Part shown: positions 1 to 10,603 of the stretch, in pieces
How the letters are laid out: every line of letters starts with the position of its first letter
How positions within the stretch are numbered: position 1 is the stretch's first letter
Origin: Cladochytrium replicatum
Lineage: Eukaryota; Chytridiomycota; Chytridiomycetes; Cladochytriales; Cladochytriaceae
DNA: 64,000 nucleotides
NCBI GenBank assembly: GCA_025526935.1
Contig: JAHLKD010000001.1
Coordinates: 992,001-1,056,000 of the forward strand
Reading direction: 5' to 3'
Notes under the pieces: model-generated
Told to the model about the DNA's origin: nothing
Database searches by the model: none
The model's input: the letters and a program-made list of their open reading frames with translations, nothing else
Made by a program: the position numbers and the translations under genes

Positions 1-2
1 CA

Positions 3-170
3 GGGGAGGCGATTGAAGTTGTTGTGTGGAAGCTGGATGCGGATGAGTTTGAAGAGGTTGTGAGAACTGAACCTGCGCTTGCGGTAGCGTTCATTCGAGT
101 TGCTCTTGGGTTTGATTCCGAGAGGATGTGGAATGTTGTCATGCACGGTGCACGGCTTTGGTCTGGCTGA
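3..170 (+). CDS. C-terminal end of a cyclic-nucleotide-binding-like domain protein (5' partial)
   Basis: An open frame enters from the left edge (first full codon at 3) and stops with TGA at 168-170, giving about 55 residues. The pattern 'VVVWKLDADEFEEVV' followed by 'EPALAVAFIRVAL' resembles the last strand and helix of a cNMP-binding (Crp/PKA-type) fold. In fungi such a tail is also seen on SulP-type transporters that end in a STAS plus cNMP domain. Only the end is visible, so the full protein cannot be named. The domain call is by pattern and is tentative. Confidence 0.45.
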   Translation, partial: GEAIEVVVWKLDADEFEEVVRTEPALAVAFIRVALGFDSERMWNVVMHGARLWSG

Positions 171-985
171 GATGTCGGAGAGACGATGGCCAGGCGACAA
201 AGTTATGAATAAGTTGGGAAGGTGGAAAGAAGAAAGAGAGTGGAGTGTGAATAGGATTGAGTGTGATGAAAATCTTTGTGCTCGGAAGAGCTTTCTAGTC
301 TTTCTGATTTCAGGAAATTGCTGGTTGCCGGTTTGGTTGGAATATGGAATACCCACTTTTGCAGTAATTTTGATGTGAACCTTGTAATAATTAGTGTTTA
401 ATATCTCAGTAGTGCGCTTCGGCAATTGCAATGGTGCAGTTATCTGTGCGGCAATCAGAACAGGAGTGTGGAGGCACACTGTGCTCTAAGCAAGCGTTGA
501 AAAAGCGACATTACACAGGGTTGCCCGTGCACTGCTTTCGGTCCCGGAACTCGGCTTCCTGCCCAGCGATCGACAAACCCGAAATTTATTCATTTGGAAC
601 ATTATTTTGTATTTTTCCATTGCTCGTTTTCGATTCGCTAGATCTATCAACAAGCGGGACACCAAACCCACAATCGCCGATGTCGAAATCAAGGATAACC
701 ACGAAAATTGGGGCAATAGGCGGTCAGATTACTTCCCAAATGGCAACCAAGGAAAACCTGCATTAGGCATTGTGGGCGTCACTCATGTATTGTATATGTG
801 CAGTTTGAAAAATCCCTGAACTTGATTCAGAGATTGACAAGCAGGGAGCAAATCTTTCCTTCATACTGTATTATAATATTATAGTTAGTGATAATAGAAT
901 AAGGCGGCCAGCCAGCCAAGAGTAAGAGAACCTCCAGCATTGATGGCAGGTACCCGTTGCTCAGTTCGACTTGCCTCAACTTTAC
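171..985. other. Intergenic stretch, no gene seen
   Basis: About 0.8 kb between two gene ends that face each other. The short ORFs here have no recognisable domain or consistent codon pattern. It probably holds both 3' UTRs. An AT-rich patch near 865-900 is the only notable composition change. Confidence 0.5.
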
Positions 986-3165
986 CTAGCTTGAACTTGC
1001 AAGCGATTCAATCGAACTTGAGGATCTCCAATGCATTTGCTGTTTGCCAGAGAGATCGCTGATTAAACTGCAAGATGAGGTCTCGCAGTGCGGCGAGTCT
1101 CTTTTATCATTTTCAGATAAACTGTACATATTTGCAATACTTTGCTTCCGGGAGCTCTCCGAATCAGTTCCGAGACCAGATATGCTTCTGGAATGCAACA
1201 CAGATTTCTTGTAAGAAAGATTGCCTGGTGAAATAATGTCAGATGTCAGAAACAACCTCAAAGCACGGATGCCATACTCTGGACACTTTCACTCCTGCCA
1301 GAACTATATGAGCTGGAGCTCTTTTCGTCCTCGTTATCACCCACATTTTGAAGTGATCGATGTATGTGTCGTTTTCGGAAGCTGCGACCGGAGTTTCCAG
1401 AGGCATCGGTATGGATTGAAGAGATTGAAGACCCACGCCTGGTTTTATCGGGAGCTGAGTCAAAACATCCACTGCGCAAAGATTTACGCAGATGCCGACC
1501 TCCCTGTTGAGCTTGTTCAGGTTTTGGCTTCTTGCGCAAGGCTACGTGCAAGACAGACTCCGAGATATCCTTCGCAGATTTTACGCGAATTTGTTCGGGG
1601 AAATTCCGGCTGATGGCTGTTCTTTCGATATCAGATTCGCTCTCGTTATTCTCTCCCTTAGATTTCGACAAAGTATATGTGTCAACGTGCAAGCCTTTGG
1701 GTTTATGGGCCAATGGTACGTTTGGCTTTTCGACATCTCGCCAGGATTCCGCGGTTAATTGTGTCGTACCAGACCGGCCGATTTCATCAGGTTTCTTAAT
1801 GATCATCGTCGAATTTTCGCTTCCGCGACTAAGATTGTTAGCGCCAGCCGAGAATTTGAAGATATTCCGGAGTTTTGTCTTTATTAGGGCGCCATGTTTG
1901 AATATATAATTCTCGACTGCATCAGTGTGGTAAACGTTGGTATCGGACAGATGCTCCTTAAACTTGTGATCGATAACCTCTCGCAAGAGCTGCTCCAGTC
2001 GCTCGTCTGAAAAATCGCTGCCTTTGGCCATTTCATCGATGAAGGAGAATCGGCATACTCGGAAAGCTGTTTCCTGGATAAATTGTTCTGGTATAATCTC
2101 TTCATGTGAAAATTCATTTGCATTCCATACACCGCTCAAATGCATAAACGCCGGAGCGTATCTCGAGCGTCGTGACACAAGTGCCGGATTGACGTATTGA
2201 TCTGCCGTAACGCTTCTGGTGGTCTCGGGAATTTTGGTGTATGCCATGCGACGGCAGTATGTGCCGTACATTTCCGCGCGACTATCAGACGCTCGCAACA
2301 TTGCTTTGTGGACTGCTTGTTCAGACTCGAGGATTCTCCGCCATGTATGAAACGAGTTAAGATAAGTTTCCGCTCTATCGATTGCGGCTGGGGTTGCTAC
2401 GTCAGAAACGTGCATCGGTGAGCTCAGGTTCAAGACTCGCCCTCGAGGAGAATATCGTTGCCAAACTCGAAACCAAAGATTTGTGAGAATGTTGACGATT
2501 TTGGTCCCGATTTTGAACTCAGCATCGAAGTCATTTTGATTTTCTTTTTTCGAGTTTTTGGCGTGAGCCTCGAGCAATTTTTCTTCCAGATGCATCACTT
2601 CTTCGATAGAGTTGTTCAGCTGGCGCGAAAGAGCTACATTGTACTTGAAGTAGCGTTTTGGGATAGAGCTTATTAAAGCCGTCATGGCCTCAATCGTTGC
2701 AAGAACATTGTTCATTTTCGATTGGTCTGTCATTGGCTTGCTCAAGTCTGAGTTCCCACGATCTATGGTCGAGTGCAGAGCTTTCGGACTCTCAAAAGCA
2801 TGTTTCTGATTCTCATTTTTTATTTTCGCATCTTCATTTTCGTATCGCTCATTTCGAATGATATAGGATCCGTGGTACTCGTTTCGATCAGTATCTGAAG
2901 CGAGGACGTCGAGCTCATATAACCCAGGAGATATCGAACCGAGCTTAGACTTTGCGTTAGGCTTGAGATTATGATCTTTCGGTGGGTCCGGTAATCGTGG
3001 CAGCCCGACCCTTCGAAAAGCTGTGAATGCGTTTGGTGGGATTCCCAGCACGTCGAATACAACAGACAGCGTTAAGTCCGTTGACTCGAATGGCCCGTAC
3101 ACATAGCCTTCGTAGATGAACTTAAACATCGATGCAGCAACGTCATTTGTCCCATCTTCCTCCAA
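986..3165 (-). CDS. Unrecognised 708-aa protein with a serine-rich C-terminus
   Basis: Two exons on the minus strand: 3165-1278 and 1224-986. The intron 1225-1277 (GTATGG...CCAG, with CTGAC branch-like sequences) joins in phase and avoids the in-frame stop at 1258; the continued frame keeps the same Ser/Arg-rich style. Residues 1-110 look folded (start MEEDGTNDVAASMFKF), 165-220 are helical, about 250-480 look alpha-helical, and 560-708 is low-complexity with many SS, RRGS and KKP stretches, probably disordered and phosphorylated. There is no signal peptide or membrane segment. The start lies 88 bp from the COX4 start on the other strand, so the two share a promoter. I do not recognise the family. 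Confidence 0.7.
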
Positions 3166-3187
3166 TCAATTTAACACTCCCCCCCCG

Positions 3188-3196
3188 CCACGTGAC
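3188..3196. promoter_or_regulatory. E-box / Cbf1-type site in the shared promoter
   Basis: The sequence CCACGTGAC contains the CACGTG palindrome and matches the reverse of the yeast Cbf1/CDEI-type core GTCACGTGG. It lies in the 88-bp gap between the divergent starts at 3165 (-) and 3254 (+). CACGTG also occurs shortly upstream of four other starts here (about 11938, 23433, 48403 and 19515). The link to regulation is inferred. Confidence 0.4.
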
Positions 3197-3253
3197 CCTC
3201 CCTTTCTCTGTATCGAATCCTCCGCTCACCAACTCGAAATCAACTCCAAAAAC

Positions 3254-3981
3254 ATGCTCAGTCTGCGCTCCGTCTTCCGTCCCGCCTTCTCTCTCGCCCG
3301 CGCCGCTCCCTTGCGCACTTTCTCCGTCTCTTTCACTCGCCTCGGTGGAGGTATTCAGCAGTGTGTTTAGTTACCGCCATTGAATGACGAAACCGCTCTT
3401 TTTTTGCCTTGTGGAATCTTCGGTTACACTCTTTCCGATATCCAGCAACACCGTCGACAGACTCGTCCAAGCCGGTGATCCCCGGTTTCCGGGAGGCTGG
3501 TCAGGTCCCGACCAACTACGAAATTGCTACCGGTATCGAGAGGCACGAAACCCTTGCTCACATTGCCGGTGAGGAGCCGTTCGAGGACATGAAGCCCTTG
3601 TTCGTCCACAAGCTTGGCACACCAAAGGACCCGATCGTCGTTACCGGTGTTGACTCTGAGCGATACATTGGTTGCACAGGTGAGTTTCCCCTACCGGGAG
3701 CGGATATCCGTAATTTCATTGCTGGAATATTGGAGAGGGCTGGAATATTGTCAGAGAAGATTTCTGGTGTCAGTTGGGCCGCTATTGGAATTCATTTTCA
3801 TGTGGTCATCCTAACATACACTTTCTTCCCGATTGCTTTCATTTTTAAAGGTGTGCCGGTTGACTCTCACGACGCAATCTGGTTGACTGTTCGGCCGCAC
3901 GGCGGCGTCGACCGCTGCCCTCACTGTGGAAACTGCTTCAAGTACGTCCAGGTTGGCGGACACGACCATCACCACCACTAA
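3254..3981 (+). CDS. COX4: Cytochrome c oxidase subunit 4 (animal COX5B family), mitochondrial
   Basis: Nuclear-encoded structural subunit of complex IV. Three exons, 3254-3350, 3446-3679 and 3851-3981, give 153 aa; introns 3351-3445 and 3680-3850 join in phase 1. Residues 1-32 form a typical mitochondrial presequence rich in Arg, Ser and Ala with no acidic residue. The mature part has 'VPTNYEIATGIER' and the zinc site as in yeast COX4: Cys in 'YIGCTG', His in 'DSHD', and the pair in 'RCPHCGNCFK'. The C-terminus ends in HDHHHH, like the His-rich end of the yeast protein. An alternative acceptor 15 nt downstream (exon 2 from 3461) is also in phase, so five residues near the maturation site are uncertain. 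Confidence 0.93.
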
Positions 3982-4391
3982 GCGCGCGGAACTTCCACGG
4001 AGTTGATTTCGAACGCTGGGAATCATGCATCGTTGGCTTAAGAACGCAGGATACAATTCATGGTTTCAATGTGCCGTCGATGGGATTTGTACTTGCCTGA
4101 GTCAGTTCATATCGTTCCTCACGTTAACCATCAAATACATATACTTTCTTGAACTCTTTCTCGGACTGAGGGCTCACTCCGCGATCGACATCAAAGGCTG
4201 CCAATATTCTGACTTCCATCCAATCGAGATAATCAGAATGAAGTGCATTGATTATAAGCGTTGAGCGAGGGGAAGAAGAACATATTGAATATTGAATATC
4301 TCGGTGATAACTCATCTCAATGTGATGCAAATCAACTCCATAGACAATATTTTCAACCCTCCATGCTCACATCTATTTCTCAATCCCTGCG
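3982..4391. other. Region after COX4, no gene seen
   Basis: Short ORFs only, with no domain. It should contain the COX4 3' UTR. Confidence 0.4.
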
Positions 4392-4523
4392 ATGGTGCTA
4401 CGGCCAGTTATTTCTTTCATACTCATCTCGACTCCCCTCGACCGCTATTTAACGCTCGGGCTCGGTGCAATCGTTCTGGCTGGAGTTTGGGCATTATACG
4501 TTCTACGAGTTCTATCTAGCTGA
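4392..4523 (+). CDS. Possible 43-aa single-pass membrane microprotein
   Basis: An ATG ORF of 44 codons encodes a protein with two hydrophobic stretches; the clear one is 'YLTLGLGAIVLAGVWALYV' (about residues 19-37), followed by a short basic tail. The size and layout are typical of small mitochondrial or ER membrane subunits, but I cannot assign a family. Chance hydrophobic ORFs of this length do occur, so this is a candidate only. No neighbouring exon could be joined to it. Confidence 0.25.
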   Translation: MVLRPVISFILISTPLDRYLTLGLGAIVLAGVWALYVLRVLSS

Positions 4524-5362
4524 TGGACTGAATGGGAAAGAGAGACTGTGCGATGGATAACGCTCACTTCCAGCGCCAATGCGTATTTCGGTGTCGGCGC
4601 TTTCGCTTGCTCATCTGGGACTGACTGACCGCGATCGCCATGCTCAATCGCCCCACCAGCTGAACAATGCCTGTGACAATATCACCATGCCCACTCTTTG
4701 CGAGTGCCTACACAAAAATCGATCTTGGTGTTTTCAGGCGGGACAGCATTAAATTCGTTTGTACAGATGCTGCAGCAGATCACAGAAAATGTAGCCTATG
4801 TGTTGCCCGTTTAAGACGATGGTATGTTAACATGTAGAAGAAAGCGAATAATTTGAGTGAATTGTTTTGGCACAAGGATAGGCGGTTCTACTTCTGGGTC
4901 CCCCTTGGTGTTGGAGACATTCGATATCGTCTCGTTCGATTGGCAGAAACAAAGACGTCGGAAGTGAGGCATTTCTAGATCGTGTGCATTTGAAAGTTGT
5001 CTAATTTCAAAGCTCAGGCTAAAGCGGTGCACGATTTGCTCACATTTCGTCTTGCGGGAGCCCATGCTGAGGCAAAAATGAATGGATGGATGTGCTAGAT
5101 GGCGTTCATGTGCTTTGGAAAGGGATATCCGAGCCGTATAGAGAAACGATCAGAGCATTTTGTGTCATTTCCACGCTAAGTTGAGCAGCAAAGCTCCGCT
5201 CGTGGTGGTTTGACTTCTGAAATGGGTTCATCGGTAACTTCTTTCTGACCGGCTGTCATCTATTTTTCAACAGCCCGGAGGTATAATTTAAACTGGAGTA
5301 CACTTACGTAATCTAACGCATCTGCTCTGTTATTTAAGGCGGCGATATTCCAGTTTGCGAGA
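4524..5362. other. Intergenic stretch, no gene seen
   Basis: About 0.8 kb. The minus-strand ORF at 4811-5065 (84 codons) has no recognisable pattern and was not accepted. A GC box-free, AT-rich run near 5280-5345 may be the promoter of the ORF starting at 5363. Confidence 0.35.
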
Positions 5363-5804
5363 ATGATCCGACTTCCGACCCAAACCGAAGTGGTCCCCGT
5401 TGTTGTCACATCTGCACATCATCCAATCGTGATCGCAGAATTGCGCGACAAGTCGCTACTGGTGGGTCAGTGCGAGATTTCGCACTCTGGGGTCACTGAG
5501 CCCTCAGTGCCATCGAGAGGCTACGACGAGTCTGCAGCGAGCCAGGAAAGATCTACCGACTCCTCCTCATCATCAGGAGAAAAGTGGAGAGGATAGCATT
5601 GCAGATCACCAGCTTTTGCCGCACCCACCGAGTGCATACATTACGCATCTACTGTTTGTAGAAGTTGGGGAGATAGAAGACGATGTTTCCAAGATCGAAG
5701 CATTTGTGAGAATTCGGGAGACGATTGATGACTTCTCGTTGGCGGGACAAAAGCTGTTCGATGAGGAGGAGCTGCGTAAAGTTTTAGAACCCTTGATGAT
5801 GTGA
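5363..5804 (+). pseudogene. Unrecognised small gene with an apparent frameshift
   Basis: An ATG frame starting MIRLPTQTEVVPVV runs to a stop at 5596 after a Ser-rich linker. A second frame overlapping it continues with 'SAYITHLLFVEVGEIED' and 'KIEAFVRIRETIDDFSL' and ends at 5804. The two read as one protein of about 146 residues if one base is gained or lost near the AAAA run at 5580-5583. An intron with donor GTCAGT at 5466 and acceptor TTGCAG at 5604 would also restore the frame. It may therefore be a real two-exon gene, a sequencing error or a recent mutation. The family is unknown. Confidence 0.4.
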
Positions 5805-6299
5805 GCCATGCAAAGGACTGTAAAGGGGCGGTGGTTGCAAAGCTAGTGCAACATTTGTTTCGTTTTATAGTAAGACAAGTACGTTAGCTGCTCCCAGCCA
5901 CACACACCTCTGGACGGGTGAGCGAGCCTGAGAGAAACCCACCGGCGGAGACGACGAAACCTAATCTGGCGGTGCTGCTAAAGTGTAAACTGTGTCGTTG
6001 GATCGCTTTATGTGCTCTTTGTACATTAAGGTGAGCATTACTTATGCATCTGCTGGCGGTGCCTTTTACTAATCGTCCCTAGATTGTACAGTCGAACCAC
6101 ATTCGTCTTCAGCATCTGCAGTCGAGCGAATGTGGAAGGATTCCATCTTTAACTAGAGTCTGCACTCTTTCCAATCCAATCCTACTGTTAACTTTCGTTT
6201 GTTATTTGGGCTTGACGGGGTACACCGGGAGCGGGGAAACATCCTGGCATTCTGGTTTGCTTCCGCATTAGGCCACAGAATTTCAACTGGCCGCCTGAA
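5805..6299. other. 5' region of the phosphatase gene
   Basis: No convincing exon. The stretch may hold the promoter and leader of the phosphatase that starts at 6300. The ORF 6199-6435 overlaps it in another frame and is not supported. Confidence 0.35.
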
Positions 6300-9218
6300 A
6301 TGGGGACGACTGTCTCTAGGCCATTTCAGACATCAGGACTTCCTCGACCGTCTGCTGTTCAGACTCACTATCCTGCTTCGCCTTCGCGTGTCTCCGCGGA
6401 CTTCCCACGCAGCGAAGGACAGGTCGCTGCGTTGAAGATACCGCGGAAAGACGAAGTCTTATTTTCTGCTGAAGAAAGCTCCGACACAAATTCTACATCG
6501 TTTTCGTTTGTGAGATCTTATTCGTCTGGTGCAGCACTTCAGAGCACTGAAAACGTACCAGCGGACTCGGTTCCACCTGCATCCTCTCTTTCCGGCGTTC
6601 TTCAGCGGAAGCACGTTGGTCTCGTTGGTCGGAAAGCTGGTTCGCTAGCCAGTCGCCGCTCAACTTCTTCGTCGGGGCCGGATCGTCGGAGAGCCAACGC
6701 GGAGAACGAACCATCACTCCCGCGACTTACACTTTCACTTCAGCCGCCCAAACTTGACACATCTAGCCTTCACGTTCCAGCTTTCTTGCCTGACAGCCCT
6801 ATGTCTGCAGGAAGCAAACCAGGATCCGGACTACCTATCATAGCTTTGGAGCTCAATGAAGACTCCGTACCACCATGGATGCGGCTTATCGTAAACATGG
6901 GACCGGGAATTGCTGCGTACCTTAACGGACAATTTCGAAGCATTGAGACGATGGAAGGTAACCGGATAAGTAACGCTGCACCAGGGCGTGGAATATCCAG
7001 CGACGATCCCACCGGACCAGCAAACCATACCATGAACATTGCGCATTCGAAGCCACAGTATCGCCGAAACCGGTACAACGATATTATACCATATGATGGG
7101 TTCCGCGTGCAACTTCTCAAACCGTCACCTGTCCAACATCTGATCGGGCGGCGAACTTCTGGGATGATGGACGGCGTTCCAACTTCAGACTACATCAACG
7201 CCTCCCCGATCCGAGGAATTCGGGGCATGAGCGAACTCAAACATTACCATATACCGGGTCGAGTTAGTTTCGAGGTTGCCGTTGACGATAGGAGATACAT
7301 TGCTTGTCAGGGACCATTGGAGTCAACAGCTTGCGATTTTTGGCAGATGGCGTGGGAGCAGCGAACTTCGGTGATTGTTATGCTTACCAAAGATGAGGAA
7401 CGTGGGAGAGTCAAGTGTTTCCGGTACTGGCCGGATGGGATTGGAAGTGCATTGACGTGGAATATGCCACACATGGTAGCTCCGAACGGTGCGCCACTAC
7501 CACCTGGACAAATGATTGCCCTACGAGTGCGAATGGAGGATGAGGAGAGTGTATCGCCAGATCAGGAAATTGTTCTTCGCGAAATGACCATGCAACTTGT
7601 CGTCTTGCCGGTATTACCGCAGACACCAACAACAGCATCACCCTCCACGACCGGCACAGGACGCATGTTCTTTTTCAACCCACCTTTTCCCGACCCTACT
7701 CAACAGCAGCAACCGTCCCAACCTCAACTGCGTCGTCATGCATCTCAGCAGATCTTGCAAGTTTTGGAGACCAGAAAAATTTGGCAGCTTCATTTCCTTG
7801 GTTGGCCCGACCATAAAGCAGGAAGTCCTCGTAGTGTGTTGTCAGTACTCGATCTTGCAAACTCCCTACAAAAGCGAGCCGTGTTGGAAGCGCGGCAAGC
7901 TATGCGAGAGGCAGCCGCGCAATCGATACCGTTCAAACAAGTTCGTTTTACACCCGGAAGTCAGATTGATGAGGACGGGACACTTGTGAACGGAGTTGAG
8001 GCAATGGCAGGGCCAAGTCCACCACGCAAGCGACGCGAGTTTGGCGACTTGCATATCTCGATGGAGAACGACGAACTTGTGGCCGCTAAAAGGGCACGAG
8101 ACAGCACATCCAAAGTGGTAAATACCGGAAATTTATCTTCTGTTCCGAACGTACCTACCCCACTTGCCCTACCGCGTATTTCAACACGACCCACTGTTGC
8201 GATTCCACCAGCAGGGCTCATTTCACCATTAACACCTACAACTAACGCAGTCGCACCGCTTCTGGTTGGACCTATGATCGTGCATTGCAGTGCAGGATGC
8301 GGTCGCACTGGTACGTTCATCACGATCGACTTGGTTCTTGCCATTTTGGACCGTGTCGCTACGAAGCATGTTATTGAGAGTGGAAACTCGCCTGCACCGC
8401 AAGACTACGAGCCGGACACTGAAGCGAATGCGAACGACATGGATCTAGTGTACGCCATCGTTCACCATCTGCGAAATCAGAGAGTTTCGATGGTCCAAAC
8501 GCTCGAGCAGTACGCGTTCTGTTACGAAGCTGTGTTGTTGCGGTTGGTGGAGTGGGTTGCTGCCGGGAGGACACTGAAATGGCCAAACCCTCCTCGCCCA
8601 GAGCCCGACCCGTCAAGTGACTCATCTCGACAACGAGGCGGAAGCGCTTCGGAATCGGATCGACAGTCACGGCGATCGTCTACACGCGGTGGTGGAGGGG
8701 GCAGCGTGGCGTCGGGATCGAATGAGAACCGTACGCCCGGCTCTGTTGACGACGTGACGGCGACCTCGGTGCCTGCGGGTGGGAAGAAGCGATTCAGTGG
8801 CGTAAACGGGTCTGGAATAAAGACATCAGTACCATATGCAGTTTCGCCGGCGTCCGCACCAGCGATTGGAGTCAAGAAAGGGATTCACGCGCGTCGAATG
8901 ATTCTGAAAACAATGCGTGATGACGATCCGCCGCCAACACCAAGTGGGGCAAAGGCGTTTTCGTGGGACGATGTAGTTATTCCAACGCCTGCGTCGTTCA
9001 CCGCAGATGCGGAGAACACGCCCTCGGAGAATGTCGAGAATTGTGAGGTTGAGTCGGAAAATGTTGAGAACCATGGCCCAGTGAGTCTGTCGAACGTTGA
9101 AGCGACAGATGATGTAGTACAAACTTGCGAAGATGAGGTGACGGAGACGGTGAATGTTGTTGATGAAGTTGCCGGACCAGTATTGCGCCGATTGAACGCC
9201 CAGGCTGAAACTTCTTGA
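6300..9218 (+). CDS. Classical protein tyrosine phosphatase, 972 aa, with split catalytic domain
   Basis: Removes phosphate from phosphotyrosine in target proteins. Single exon. The catalytic domain spans about residues 255-750: substrate loop 'NRYNDIIPYDGF' (257-268), 'SDYINAS' (296-302), WPD loop 'GWPDH' (501-505, acid D504), P-loop 'HCSAGCGRTG' with nucleophile C663 and R669, and Q-loop 'QTLEQYAF' (733-740). All key residues are present, so it should be active. Long insertions separate the blocks: about 430-490 (Pro/Thr/Gln-rich) and about 520-655 between WPD and P-loop. The N-terminus MGTTVSRPF fits an N-myristoylation signal (Gly2, Ser6), which suggests membrane attachment. Residues 755-860 are Ser/Arg/Gly-rich and 900-972 are acidic. 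The layout recalls fungal PTPs that act on MAP kinases, but the target is unknown. Confidence 0.92.
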   Translation: MGTTVSRPFQTSGLPRPSAVQTHYPASPSRVSADFPRSEGQVAALKIPRKDEVLFSAEESSDTNSTSFSFVRSYSSGAALQSTENVPADSVPPASSLSGVLQRKHVGLVGRKAGSLASRRSTSSSGPDRRRANAENEPSLPRLTLSLQPPKLDTSSLHVPAFLPDSPMSAGSKPGSGLPIIALELNEDSVPPWMRLIVNMGPGIAAYLNGQFRSIETMEGNRISNAAPGRGISSDDPTGPANHTMNIAHSKPQYRRNRYNDIIPYDGFRVQLLKPSPVQHLIGRRTSGMMDGVPTSDYINASPIRGIRGMSELKHYHIPGRVSFEVAVDDRRYIACQGPLESTACDFWQMAWEQRTSVIVMLTKDEERGRVKCFRYWPDGIGSALTWNMPHMVAPNGAPLPPGQMIALRVRMEDEESVSPDQEIVLREMTMQLVVLPVLPQTPTTASPSTTGTGRMFFFNPPFPDPTQQQQPSQPQLRRHASQQILQVLETRKIWQLHFLGWPDHKAGSPRSVLSVLDLANSLQKRAVLEARQAMREAAAQSIPFKQVRFTPGSQIDEDGTLVNGVEAMAGPSPPRKRREFGDLHISMENDELVAAKRARDSTSKVVNTGNLSSVPNVPTPLALPRISTRPTVAIPPAGLISPLTPTTNAVAPLLVGPMIVHCSAGCGRTGTFITIDLVLAILDRVATKHVIESGNSPAPQDYEPDTEANANDMDLVYAIVHHLRNQRVSMVQTLEQYAFCYEAVLLRLVEWVAAGRTLKWPNPPRPEPDPSSDSSRQRGGSASESDRQSRRSSTRGGGGGSVASGSNENRTPGSVDDVTATSVPAGGKKRFSGVNGSGIKTSVPYAVSPASAPAIGVKKGIHARRMILKTMRDDDPPPTPSGAKAFSWDDVVIPTPASFTADAENTPSENVENCEVESENVENHGPVSLSNVEATDDVVQTCEDEVTETVNVVDEVAGPVLRRLNAQAETS

Positions 9219-9961
9219 TTTGCTAGCTCCAGTTACACAAAACACATCCCCACCTTATTTAAGCACTTTGGTACTCCCAGTTTTATTTTTCTCATAATAA
9301 TTGCTTTTCAGACCCCCTTTTTCATTGTTACTCAAGACACAGTCAAATGGGTTATTTGCTTTATGAGTGCTCGACTACGACAGAAACTTAATGCGTTGAA
9401 ATAACTTTCTCTTCACTTTTGGGTAGAATGCCAATGTTTTCCATCGTTTTGTAAAAGCATTTCCTACCTAGCTGTAGTATTTCATCACTGTCTTTTGACA
9501 GAAAAAAGAAAAATCAGATTTTTTAGTTTTATCTGCTCTGGCGGATTTCTAAAAATAGCGTTGGCGTTTTCCTTTGCCTTCTATTCTTTGTCTTTTAGTT
9601 TGTTGGTGAGTGCGTTAACATTTCCTCGTTTTCACACGACAGCAGCTTTATTGTGAGTGTTCATCGATGCGGGTTTATTGTGCTCTCTTTCCATGTTCGT
9701 TTTTTATCGTCTTTTAGTGCAGTTTTGCTTTTTCTCCATTTTATTCCACATAACAATTTTTGGTCGATCAACGCATGAAAATACGAAATACCAGAAAGTT
9801 GACTAATTTCTAGTTCATTCTGGTTCATTCTTGTTCTAGTTCTGCTTTAATTTGGTTCCCTCGTCTGCTGGAACATCTAAAATGGCGGGAGATGATTATA
9901 GTAATGGTGACTCACTGAACTGAAGAGAGGGTCGGTCACCATTCTTTGTTCGGGGAGCCAA
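9219..9961. other. T-rich intergenic stretch
   Basis: About 0.74 kb of T-rich sequence with no ORF of interest, between two gene ends that face each other. It is likely 3' UTR for the phosphatase and for the minus-strand ORF beyond it. Confidence 0.4.
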
Positions 9962-10492
9962 TTACCCCCCAAGGTCTTGGTCGAAAACTGAGCAACCGCG
10001 ACTGCGACGAAGCACGCTCGTCATAGTCAATATCCTCCTTTTCGATACAACTCTGGTTCGAACGTGGGAACGGTGCGGTATCGCCACAGTTTGTCCAGAT
10101 CCAGGACGTGAGTTTGCCATAGTTGCTCCACTCTTTTTGTGCAGAGAAGGATCAGGATGCTCTCGAAGAGTGTGCGAAAAATTCGACTTGGTGTACGTGG
10201 AGCTACGTTGGATCCTGAGGTGGTTGATCGAGGTCGACCAGGCAGAATCACATTGTCTTGTAAGAGCGGGGATATTGGATATTGAGGGGTCGATGTGCGT
10301 TGGAAGGGCCAAATGTACACCCAGAAGCGAACGAGGACTTTGTGTGGTGGATTGAAGTGGTTCCGGAGCGCTGGCTTTCAGATCCTTTTGCTTTCTTCTT
10401 CGGAGTCCAAAGAAAATTAGGAATGCAACAGCCACAACGAGGAGCACAAGCACGGCCAATGCAATAATGAAAGTTGTAGTCAGTGTATGCAC
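9962..10492 (-). CDS. Possible single-pass membrane protein (start unresolved)
   Basis: An open frame of 176 codons encodes one strong membrane helix, 'FIIALAVLVLLVVAVAFLI' (about residues 8-26), followed by a basic stop-transfer segment RRRKQK and a Ser/Pro-rich tail. The frame opens with GTG, not ATG, so either an upstream exon is missing or the frame is partly wrong; I found no clear intron leading to an in-frame ATG in the 110 bp before the divergent PQ-loop gene. From about 10320 down another frame is also open, so the tail is doubtful. Family unknown. Confidence 0.3.
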   Translation of the reverse strand: MHTLTTTFIIALAVLVLLVVAVAFLIFFGLRRRKQKDLKASAPEPLQSTTQSPRSLLGVHLALPTHIDPSISNIPALTRQCDSAWSTSINHLRIQRSSTYTKSNFSHTLREHPDPSLHKKSGATMANSRPGSGQTVAIPHRSHVRTRVVSKRRILTMTSVLRRSRGCSVFDQDLGG

Positions 10493-10603
10493 TTAGGAGT
10501 TCAAATCCTAATTTTTGCTTGATGTAGATGTCGCTGAAGGTGGAAGAAAGGTGAAGGGTTCGATGCTGCGCATCTCCAGTGGTGGCGCAACGTGGCACAA
10601 ACA

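Noticed and set aside
100-378. Plus-strand ORF of 92 codons at the left edge
   Set aside because: It overlaps the end of the cNMP-like frame and has no pattern.
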